From Symbiodinium natans (Eukaryota; Sar; Dinophyceae; Suessiales; Symbiodiniaceae), in assembly GCA_905221605.1 (NCBI GenBank), contig CAJNDS010002077.1:338501-402500 (forward strand): DNA of 64,000 bases, given 5' to 3'. The translations under genes were made by a program, and so were the position numbers. Shown here piece after piece: positions 57,048-64,000 of this stretch (position 1 is its first letter; each line of letters begins with the position of its first letter). The notes below the pieces were generated by a model. The model worked only from the letters and a program-made list of their open reading frames with translations. It was not told the origin of the DNA and did not search any database.

Positions 57048-57794
57048 CTAATCTCTTACATAGAAGGCCAAGTACGATCCTCGGCATATTTGATCCGAGA
57101 GGAGCATGGTGCATCTTGGCGGATCACTATCATCAGCTAGGTACGCAACTCCATCTCTCCAAAACCCCGCTCGGTAATGTCCAGAGCTCCAGTCTTCGCC
57201 GATATGGATAATGAATGCATAGAGGCTAAAGGACACTGCTTCTGTTGAGGTTCCGTTATCTTGAAACATTGGCATCTCAAGAACTGTGTCCAGCGCTTGT
57301 GGGCGGGAAGTTTTGATTTGCTGATCAAATCTTTGAATTTGTAAGCAAATGAGTCTTGTATCTGGAAGCAAGGCAAACACACTACCCCTGTTCGTCCATT
57401 GTGTTACTGATTGCTGAAGAGTCGAGAGTCCATCCGGCGGCTCGGGTAGATACAGAATCAAGCCACCTTTTTCCTCAACACTTATGCGTTCCTCCGGTGC
57501 TGAGATATGAACTCGCGCCTCCCATTTATCTGATGAAAGATCTGGAATACGCTGAGAGATATGCAACAGAAATTGAGATGCATCCTCCTGCCTGGGTCGT
57601 AATCGCCATCCTGCTAGCAGCGGACGAAGATGTCGCAACCTCCGAACATCCGCATGAGAGGATCTGCCATTCAGGGAACCTATTTCCGTTAGGATGGAAT
57701 TTAAAGAAGGATCTGGGAACAGTCCGTCTGACAAGAGAGAGATAAGGATATGAACGACCGTGTGTGCATAGCACAGTTGATGCGGATTATGATA
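57048..57794 (-). other. Ubiquitin-specific protease (peptidase C19) domain of the retrotransposon protein
   Basis: About 248 residues at the extreme C-terminus. Cys box NPHQLCYAHTVVHILISLL carries the nucleophile (C1366), followed by a QQD-like box LRPRQEDASQFLLHI and the His box YAFIIHIGEDWSSGHYRAGF with the catalytic His in SGHY (H1564), then VAYLADDSDPP with the Asp (D1579/1580). It ends GSYLAFYVRD, the usual last strand of the fold. The insert zinc ribbon of many USPs is absent. The domain should cleave ubiquitin or a ubiquitin-like protein; retention of every catalytic residue implies selection for activity. Confidence 0.85.
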
Positions 57795-60700
57795 AGCTAG
57801 ACGCCAGGCAGCGTCTTGCATGGAAGCTGTGGGAGGTGCAGTGGTTGAACGACCCGAGACGCGTGCAGTGTATGTCAGCAAAGAAGCTCGGCTGCTGGAG
57901 GAAGCCTCCTGGGAGGAAGCCTCCCTTCCTCTCACCTGGCTAATTGGAGGATCTGCACTGAAGAGATCTGGCAGTTCCAGAGGCTTGGCACAAGCTGCAC
58001 TCATGGCGTATGTCTGAAGCAGAACCACACATTGCTCTGCATGGCGTACTGGAGCATCTACCACAATGCGACAATACCTACATTCTTCTTTTTTGTGCAG
58101 GAGGCGCTTATGTGTTCGCATGTTGGCAAGAATGGATGCCGAGGATTGTGCCCAGAAAGCGGGATGAGCTTTCTGAATGTGCTGTTTCACTCCTTTGTGG
58201 CCAACAATGTATTGCCCACAGAGACTGCAGTTCGTTAATAGATGCTGAGTGACATGTCTCTTTTTTAGTAGAAGATCAGGATCCTTCTTAAGTTGTTCCT
58301 GCACGCTAGACTGATAGATCATAGCTATGCTTTCTGAGCTTGTACAGGATTTGGCTCTTTCTTTCAGCTCGTGCAGCTGAGGGCAAATGCCTGACTCCAC
58401 ATGTCTGCGAAGTTGATGCATTGTGCGCAACTGCCTGTTGCATGCCGCACATTGCGGAAGACCTTTGCAGCTATGCACAGTGACCTGAAATTTTGGGCCT
58501 AGCTGATTCGCACGCTGTCCTCCATGCTTCACCAGAGTATGTTGCTGAAGACCCTTAGCGCTGGAAAATTTCCGATCGCACAGAGAGCACGGTACCTTCT
58601 GGTCTGCCTCGGTCAGGTCCAATTGCATGCTCTGAAGCTCCTGTTGCAGCGCAACAATCCTACCTCTAAGTCCCAGATACCACTGTATGTTCTGATCCGG
58701 GTTGTGCTTCTGACAGGCATCTAGTGCGTCTTGATAGTTTTTCATCTGGCTGATCAAAACCGCTTGAGGAGTCTGAACCTTATATTGCTCGAACAGAGTC
58801 TTCGTGTCAATATGGCTGTAGTGCTGATGTTGCTTAAAGATGGATCTTAGCATCCTCGAGTATTTACTCTGGAGCTTCTGAAGACCTGATGAGGTGATGC
58901 CAGTGGCCACAAGCCCATGCAAGAGTGAGGATTCCACATAAACCCTCCAGATTTCCAACTTCTTTGAAGCCTCCAGGGCCTTAGTGGAGCACAGGATGTG
59001 TCGAAGTAGCTCAAACTTGCCTTGAGCTTGGGCGATCCTATAGTCAACAGTCTGGTCTTTGTAGGATCCATAGCTGAGCTGCACCCCTAGATATGTTAGT
59101 TTGTGATGAATCGGAATCTTATGTCCTGAGGGAAGGACGATGTGCAACTGCTTCTCTTTGCGCATCGTGTGCTTCTTGCGAAAGATGGACTGCTGAGTGC
59201 CCTGAACCATTAGCAAGGCTTTGGACTTCGCTGGATTGACTTCCAGCCCCACGTCCTCAAGAGACTGAAAGAGAGCCTCTATTCTGAGCAGGACTTTCTG
59301 AAGTTCAGGAAAGCTCGAGAAGGTTTCCTGGAGCAGGAAATCGTCTGCAAAGACCGTTAGGATGTCCCTAGCTTGCTTGCTATCTGGGCCCCATTTCTGC
59401 TCCATTCTGCTCATGACTAGAAGTGTCAGCGCAGACCACAATGCCGGGGCTAGCTTGCAACCTTGTTTGATTCCTGAAGAAGTGGGAACTTGAATCTCTA
59501 GTCCACTTGTGCCCATGTTGTAGGAGGTCTCACTGTGTAGTTGAACTACCAGTTCTTTCGTAACAGGGTCTGTTCCCAGGCGATCCAAGGCAGCTAGCAG
59601 CTCATGTCTATTAACAGAATCAAAAGCTTTGCTCAGATCAACCGAAATAGTGAGTGCCCCTGACAGCTGAGCCTGCCTGGCTCCGCGTTGGGACTTGTGC
59701 AGGTCCCTGCGATGCTCTTGACGGAGCTGCTGCGCGAAATCAAGGTGCTGACATGCTTTCGCGATAGCGTCCCGCACCCCCCTCTGCCGAATGTACGCAA
59801 ATTGAGGCTGAAGCTGTGAGCTCACCTGCAGTGCTGGTGCAATGCGAGTCTTCACTGCGCCTGCTAGCACTTTGCCTGGCACGCTGATGACTCCTATGGG
59901 CCTCAGGTTTTGCATGGCGGTGGCTGGCTTGCCCGGCTTGGGGATCCATGCAATTCGAGGGTCCTTTAGATAAGGGGAAATTTCTGATTGGGACACCTCA
60001 GAGTTGATTAGACCTGCTATGTGTTCGTGGGCTTCAGGACCTAGACTCTTCCAAGCTGATACTGGGGCTGAGGTGCTGGGGACTGCTTTCCCCACTGGCA
60101 CTGTCTTGATTTGTGAGGATACCTGCAAGGCGGTGATCGCTGTTCTGGGCACAGCAGCTACTGAGTGCAAAGGAGGACTTTTGGAGAAGATTTGACTCGA
60201 GTATTCGCGCATAGTTTTTAGTGAGGCCTCCGTATCAAGCGGCTCACCTGCTTGATCCCTTAGGTTGACTCTCTGCACTGGGCGCCACGGAGCAAGTTTC
60301 CTGAGGGTATGAGCCAGTTTGTGGGATTGTTGCCTTTTATCTTCCTGGGCTTGTAGAAGCAACTGCTCTTGCTTCTCTAGCTTTCTTTGTTTTTGCTGTT
60401 TTTTGAAAGTCCGCGCCTCCTCCTTGATGTCCTCCACAAGCTTCTGGCATTCTGAATTATGCTCGGTTCCAGCCCTCTTGTGCGCCTGGATTTGCCGCAC
60501 TTTCTTCCAATATTCCTGATGAGTTGGACCTGCTGCTGGCTGAGACTTGCGTGGAGGAGGATAGTGCTCAGCTGATACACGAACCATCACTTCATCCAGT
60601 TCTTGCCAAGACGGTCTCTCTTGCATTGTCCTCACCACTGCATCCGTCAGACGATGTGAGTATGCCTGCCAGTTGTCATCTTTCCGCCGAAAGCTCGCAT

Positions 60701-61868
60701 CCAGGGCTGTGGCATCAAACGGCCGTGGCTTGCTGGGTGTAGGACTGTAAGGAGGAATGAACAGAGTGGCTCGCACTGGAAAGTGTTTTGATCCATCTCT
60801 GTAGGCAGCCACAGGAAAGTTCTTATCCGAGTAGGCCTCCTTGGATCTCCTCCGAGCATCGTGCAGTCTGACCAGCAAAAAATCGATCTGAGAGGAATAT
60901 GTGCCGTCACTGTTAGTATACGTACTGCGATGGCCAGAAGCCCATGTGTTCAGCGCAGTTAGTCCACAGGATTTGCAGAGCGAGGGCAGTGTCTTCACAT
61001 CCGCATTTGCAAACCGTACTCGATGAGGCACACTTGGTCCGATATGAGGACGTTCAGTCACCGCATGCGCATTGAAATCCCCAGCCACAATCAAGAAGTC
61101 ACGTTGTGGGACTCTCTGTATTCGATTTTCGAGCTGTGTCATCACGTCCTTTCTCCTGCCTCTGTTTTCCGTCTTCGAGAGCTTTGAATCCCAGACGTGC
61201 TGGTACAGGTTCAGGAGATGTATTCTGGATCTCTGCCACGGGATCATGACGTGCTGCAAATGCCCTGGAACAATGGAAGTGCTGCGAATTTCTGAAAGAG
61301 GAGCCAGTGAGCTATGCACCAAGACAACCAGGCCAGCCTTGTGTCTGCTTGTTGAGCCACAGGTTAGGACTGACCACGGGCCTGAGCTGTAGACCTGGTC
61401 CTGCTGCCAATGCGATTCCTGCAGGAAAACGATTTTGATGTTCTTGTACTCTGTTGTTGCCAAAAGGGCCAGAATCTCGTTCCAAACTCGGCTTGTAATT
61501 GAGCCTGCGTTCCAAGTAAGGACTTCCATGTCAAATTTGTGATGGATCTGTCTGTTCGGTTGAAAAGAACGCCTCTCCGCTTTCGCAGGAGACGCGAATT
61601 GTCCTTCATGAGCTCCTAGAGCCTGAGCTGTCAGAAGACGGCCTTTGTAAAGTGCTGCTCCCTTCGCCAGGGCAACTTTACAAGCTCTTTGGTAGCTTCG
61701 CTTGCCGGTTTTGTTCATGGTTAGCTGACTTCGCTGCGCATGCTGCTCAGCTTCATCGGGGGGCGCTACTTCCCGAAACCCTCGATTCTGATCCATGGCT
61801 GGACCCTGGGACTTGGGACCCAGGCACCCAAGAAAGCTCGCTACGGCTACGAGAAATAAAATCCTCAT
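57048..61868 (-). CDS. Non-LTR retrotransposon polyprotein with C-terminal ubiquitin-specific protease
   Basis: An uninterrupted frame from ATG 61868 to TAG 57048 gives 1606 residues (the frame is open 34 codons further up, without ATG). Domains in order: AP-type endonuclease about 114-375 (TWNAGS, FLQESHW, GDFNAH, IDFLLVR, SKHFPV), which nicks target DNA; a charged linker; reverse transcriptase about 630-895 (WIPKPGKP, DLSKAFDSV, SSGIKQGCKLAP, FADD catalytic box, NPAKSKALL); four zinc fingers at about 1094-1115, 1140-1162, 1214-1235 and 1263-1280 (two C2H2, two ending in Cys); a Ser-rich linker; and a C19 peptidase about 1359-1606. Such proteins copy element RNA into nicked DNA. No RNase H seen. 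The intact frame suggests recent activity. A signal-like start (MRILFLVAVASFLGCL) makes a later Met, e.g. MDQNRGF or MEVLTWNAG, possible. Confidence 0.95.
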   Translation of the reverse strand: MRILFLVAVASFLGCLGPKSQGPAMDQNRGFREVAPPDEAEQHAQRSQLTMNKTGKRSYQRACKVALAKGAALYKGRLLTAQALGAHEGQFASPAKAERRSFQPNRQIHHKFDMEVLTWNAGSITSRVWNEILALLATTEYKNIKIVFLQESHWQQDQVYSSGPWSVLTCGSTSRHKAGLVVLVHSSLAPLSEIRSTSIVPGHLQHVMIPWQRSRIHLLNLYQHVWDSKLSKTENRGRRKDVMTQLENRIQRVPQRDFLIVAGDFNAHAVTERPHIGPSVPHRVRFANADVKTLPSLCKSCGLTALNTWASGHRSTYTNSDGTYSSQIDFLLVRLHDARRRSKEAYSDKNFPVAAYRDGSKHFPVRATLFIPPYSPTPSKPRPFDATALDASFRRKDDNWQAYSHRLTDAVVRTMQERPSWQELDEVMVRVSAEHYPPPRKSQPAAGPTHQEYWKKVRQIQAHKRAGTEHNSECQKLVEDIKEEARTFKKQQKQRKLEKQEQLLLQAQEDKRQQSHKLAHTLRKLAPWRPVQRVNLRDQAGEPLDTEASLKTMREYSSQIFSKSPPLHSVAAVPRTAITALQVSSQIKTVPVGKAVPSTSAPVSAWKSLGPEAHEHIAGLINSEVSQSEISPYLKDPRIAWIPKPGKPATAMQNLRPIGVISVPGKVLAGAVKTRIAPALQVSSQLQPQFAYIRQRGVRDAIAKACQHLDFAQQLRQEHRRDLHKSQRGARQAQLSGALTISVDLSKAFDSVNRHELLAALDRLGTDPVTKELVVQLHSETSYNMGTSGLEIQVPTSSGIKQGCKLAPALWSALTLLVMSRMEQKWGPDSKQARDILTVFADDFLLQETFSSFPELQKVLLRIEALFQSLEDVGLEVNPAKSKALLMVQGTQQSIFRKKHTMRKEKQLHIVLPSGHKIPIHHKLTYLGVQLSYGSYKDQTVDYRIAQAQGKFELLRHILCSTKALEASKKLEIWRVYVESSLLHGLVATGITSSGLQKLQSKYSRMLRSIFKQHQHYSHIDTKTLFEQYKVQTPQAVLISQMKNYQDALDACQKHNPDQNIQWYLGLRGRIVALQQELQSMQLDLTEADQKVPCSLCDRKFSSAKGLQQHTLVKHGGQRANQLGPKFQVTVHSCKGLPQCAACNRQLRTMHQLRRHVESGICPQLHELKERAKSCTSSESIAMIYQSSVQEQLKKDPDLLLKKRHVTQHLLTNCSLCGQYIVGHKGVKQHIQKAHPAFWAQSSASILANMRTHKRLLHKKEECRYCRIVVDAPVRHAEQCVVLLQTYAMSAACAKPLELPDLFSADPPISQVRGREASSQEASSSSRASLLTYTARVSGRSTTAPPTASMQDAAWRLAYHNPHQLCYAHTVVHILISLLSDGLFPDPSLNSILTEIGSLNGRSSHADVRRLRHLRPLLAGWRLRPRQEDASQFLLHISQRIPDLSSDKWEARVHISAPEERISVEEKGGLILYLPEPPDGLSTLQQSVTQWTNRGSVFALLPDTRLICLQIQRFDQQIKTSRPQALDTVLEMPMFQDNGTSTEAVSFSLYAFIIHIGEDWSSGHYRAGFWRDGVAYLADDSDPPRCTMLLSDQICRGSYLAFYVRD

Positions 61869-62860
61869 CTTGGGCCAGAATCTTGCTACCTTGACAACAC
61901 CCAAAACAACAACAACCACAACCACAACACCAACCACAACACACAAAACACAAAACACACTACAACCCAAACAATAACTGCAGCACTTTGCATGGTCCAG
62001 TGGACCCCTAGATGCTCTTCAGAAGAGTTCTCCTTCGCTCCAAATTGGATGCAGCCAAGTGACAGCATTGAAGAATGTTTTTCTCAACAATTTCCCCTCT
62101 GAGATTCTTACCCCAGCTACGACAAAGGAGACAAGGGGAAGGGTTGGAAAGGCACTCTTCCAGGAAACAATGCGCTTGGGCATGCGGTGCAGAAGCAGCT
62201 TTGCACGTAGTGCCCGGATGCTTTGAGACATTCAGGCACAAGCGCGCCCCTGGTTGTTTTTTTTTTTAATGGACGCCTCTTAAAAATCAACGGCAGAGCA
62301 GACACTGCCAGGCAACACAAACAAAAAACAAGCGACAAAAATCAAAAGCTATCTTTATTCTAAGGGTGAAACAGGCTTCTCTCAGTTCACGACAAAAATG
62401 AAGGCAGAGTTTTCACCTGTGCAAAGAGTTTCACTGACAAAGCTTCCGGCTTATGATTTTGGCTTAAATCGTGAGAAAAAAAAGGGTTCAGCGCGCTGCT
62501 GCTGTGTTTTACATGGTAGCGGAGCGTGCGTGCAAACTAGAAACTATGGCTGACTCCGCGCTACCCCTGTGCCTAACGACAAAGACGACAAAGCTTTGTG
62601 GCAGTTCCTTGGCATCGCGTTCGGAAACTCCGCAGCCTCAGAACTACATCTTGTTGCGATTCCGATTACGAGCAAATGTTCTGGCCTCAAAATCGGCTGC
62701 AGCGCTCCTGTGAGACTTGAAACTGCACTCTGATGCAGTTTAGCATCGAAGCGTCCTAGAACCACACTCCTTAAACGTAGATCCTTGATCCTCTCAGCTG
62801 TGTTGTGGCGTGGTGTGGACACTTCTGTCTTAGAGAGAGATGTGCTCCGTGATACTTTCA
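61869..62860. other. Retrotransposon upstream flank, no gene seen
   Basis: Likely 5' leader in its left part (CA/AAC-rich on the plus strand at 61900-61965). Overlapping short frames on both strands have no splice support. Confidence 0.4.
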
Positions 62861-62862
62861 TG

Positions 62863-63075
62863 ATGCGACAAAAATGCTCCGTGATGATTTTATGATGCGA
62901 CAAAAATGCTTGTCATGATGCAAGAAAAATGCTTACATGTGCGGAAAAATGCCTTGAAAATGCATGCGCAACGCGTGCACTTTGCATGCCGCGAAACGCG
63001 TTCATGTGCACATGCCGCGTGACGTTCATTTTTGCACGTCGCGAAACGCGTTTGTGCATGCCGCGAAACGCAAAG
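62863..63075. repeat. Two families of short degenerate repeats
   Basis: ATGATGCGACAAAAATGCT recurs at about 62870, 62892 and, changed, 62918. TGCATGCCGCGAAACGC-like units recur from about 62985 to 63072, roughly every 20-35 bp, alternating GCACATGCCGCGTGACG and GCACGTCGCGAAACGC forms. Confidence 0.7.
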
Positions 63076-63953
63076 AGGACCTCGATGTCCTGCCGAGTCG
63101 GAACCGATGCAAGACCGCCCCACCCCGCTGCTGCCACCGTCACGCTGGCCGCCGGCGCCACCGCCGCCACCGCCTTCGCGCCGGTCGCGCCGGTCGCGTT
63201 TGCGGCTGCGACTCCGGCGCCGCCGCTTTTTGCCCTTCCTCCTCCCCTCCGGCTCCTCCGGCTCCTGCGGCTCCTCCGCCTCCTCCTCCAGGACCTGCCG
63301 GAAGCTTTCCGCGGCCTCCTCTGCCAACGGCCTCCTCCAGCTGCCCCGTCCACCGCCACTGCCTCCGCCGCGGCCACCTCTCCACCGCCTTTACCACCCA
63401 CCGCCAGGCCACCGCCGGGGGCTCCCGTGCCACCTCCACTGCCATCCCCCGCCACCCCCGGTCCACCGCCGCCCGGTCCACCGCCACGACCTTCCTCCAC
63501 CGATCGACCGCTGAGCCCCGAGCAGCTGCTCTGGCTCTCATCCTCCTCCTCATCCTCCTCCTTGGCCCGGTCCCGGCGGCGCTTCGCCGTTGTGTCGCCC
63601 TCCTCCCTTTCTCGGGCCGCCCTGGCCTCCTCCTCCCTCCTCCTGGCGGCCTCTCGGGCCTCTTTGGCCGCGGCCTTTGCGGCCGCTCTGGCCTCTAGGG
63701 CCTCCTTGACCTCCTGGGCCTTTTTGGCCCTCTCGGCCTTCGCGGCCTCCTTGCAGCCTTCGTGGTCGCGGCCGCCTTGGCAGCCTGGGCTGCGTCGCAG
63801 CTCCACGGCTCGAGGGGCCCTTGCCGGCAGCAGCTCCTCACTGGCTGCAGCAGCCGCAGCGCTGCCTTCTGGCCGCGCCCCGGAGTCCCCGAGGCTGAGC
63901 CGGGGTGATGGCTCCTCCTCCCAGGCCTCCCTCCCGTGGGAGAAATCTCCCAT
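62913..63953 (-). CDS. Charged Ala/Glu/Arg-rich protein, low-complexity tail (frame uncertain)
   Basis: From ATG 63953 the frame gives MGDFSHGREAWEEEPSP, then a long Ala/Glu/Lys/Arg helix (AKAERAKKAQEVKEALEARA, AREAARRREEEARAARERE), an acidic-Ser segment (EEDEEEDESQSSCSGLSGRS) and Gly-rich low complexity. From about 63327 a second frame reads better: EEAAESFRQVLEEEAEEPQE, then RRKGKKRRRRSRSRKRDRRD, an RS-like nuclear-type tail. An intron within the Gly-rich part would join the two. Upstream, another frame crosses the CAG repeat (ERLVNLMLQQQQ), so the gene may begin beyond the window. Probably nuclear or RNA-associated by composition alone. Confidence 0.45.
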   Translation of the reverse strand: MGDFSHGREAWEEEPSPRLSLGDSGARPEGSAAAAAASEELLPARAPRAVELRRSPGCQGGRDHEGCKEAAKAERAKKAQEVKEALEARAAAKAAAKEAREAARRREEEARAAREREEGDTTAKRRRDRAKEEDEEEDESQSSCSGLSGRSVEEGRGGGPGGGGPGVAGDGSGGGTGAPGGGLAVGGKGGGEVAAAEAVAVDGAAGGGRWQRRPRKASGRSWRRRRRSRRSRRSRRGGGRAKSGGAGVAAANATGATGAKAVAAVAPAASVTVAAAGWGGLASVPTRQDIEVLFAFRGMHKRVSRRAKMNVTRHVHMNAFRGMQSARVAHAFSRHFSAHVSIFLAS

Positions 63954-63956
63954 CCT

Positions 63957-63977
63957 GCTGCTGCTGCTGCTGCTGCA
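63957..63977. repeat. (CTG)n / (CAG)n microsatellite
   Basis: Seven CTG units just upstream of the ATG of the Ala/Glu-rich ORF; on the minus strand they encode poly-Gln in one frame. Confidence 0.9.
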
Positions 63978-64000
63978 GCATCAGGTTGACGAGGCGCTCC

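Noticed and set aside
61869-61970. Longer N-terminus (34 codons) for the retrotransposon protein
   Set aside because: It would need a TTG start and consists mostly of Val from a CAA/ACC simple tract; the ATG at 61868 is preferred.
62451-62470. Second DinoSL relict (GATTTTGGCTTAAAT)
   Set aside because: Only about ten scattered leader bases match; chance is sufficient.

Overview
The window is dinoflagellate nuclear DNA. Four independent signs support this. (1) A 19-nt match to the dinoflagellate spliced leader (its positions 4-22) lies at 963-981 on the minus strand. (2) A nuclear, intron-split psaC gene is present, a gene kept in the plastid of plants and most algae. (3) Reconstructed introns use GT, GC and GA donors. 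(4) Telomere-type TTTAGGG repeats, known from dinoflagellates as well as plants, are everywhere in the left part. The genus cannot be fixed from the sequence.

Layout. At 1-981 (minus) lies the 5' part of a retroelement: spliced-leader relict, an ATG-free leader, then a coiled-coil ORF running off the window. At 1303-2381 (minus) four tiny exons encode most of photosystem I subunit PsaC. From about 1.2 to 46.5 kb the non-exonic DNA is soaked with interstitial telomere-like repeats in both orientations (TTTAGGG and variants TTGAGGG, TCTAGGG, TTTCGGG, TTTGGGG), plus microsatellites. Set in this are short exon-like islands on both strands. Two groups form genes: a minus-strand set at 24.6-30.1 kb with membrane-type segments (unidentified), and a minus-strand receptor-like (RLK/Pelle-type) protein kinase at 34.1-40.9 kb built from at least ten exons of 35-94 nt. 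One kinase intron carries a foldback palindrome of about 750 bp.

From about 46.5 kb rightward the telomere-like repeats stop. This part holds scattered exons (a probable plastid-lipid-associated/fibrillin exon, an unidentified plus-strand exon, a two-exon membrane protein), then a repeat-rich tract at 55.2-57.0 kb with many GGAGG-N3-CCTCC hairpins. It is followed by an intact 1606-residue non-LTR retrotransposon protein at 57048-61868 (minus). That protein joins an AP endonuclease, a reverse transcriptase, four zinc fingers and, at its C-terminus, a ubiquitin-specific protease (C19) domain with all catalytic residues. The right edge (62.9-64.0 kb, minus) encodes a charged Ala/Glu/Arg-rich protein with low-complexity tails.

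The genes do not form a functional unit: psaC serves photosynthesis, the kinase signalling, and the retroelements themselves. The most notable points are the retrotransposon-borne deubiquitinase, the microexon psaC with non-canonical splice sites beside a spliced-leader-tagged retroelement, and the invasion of introns by telomere repeats. Exon calls were made by eye from conserved motifs, splice-site fit and phase. Those without a recognised family are tentative.
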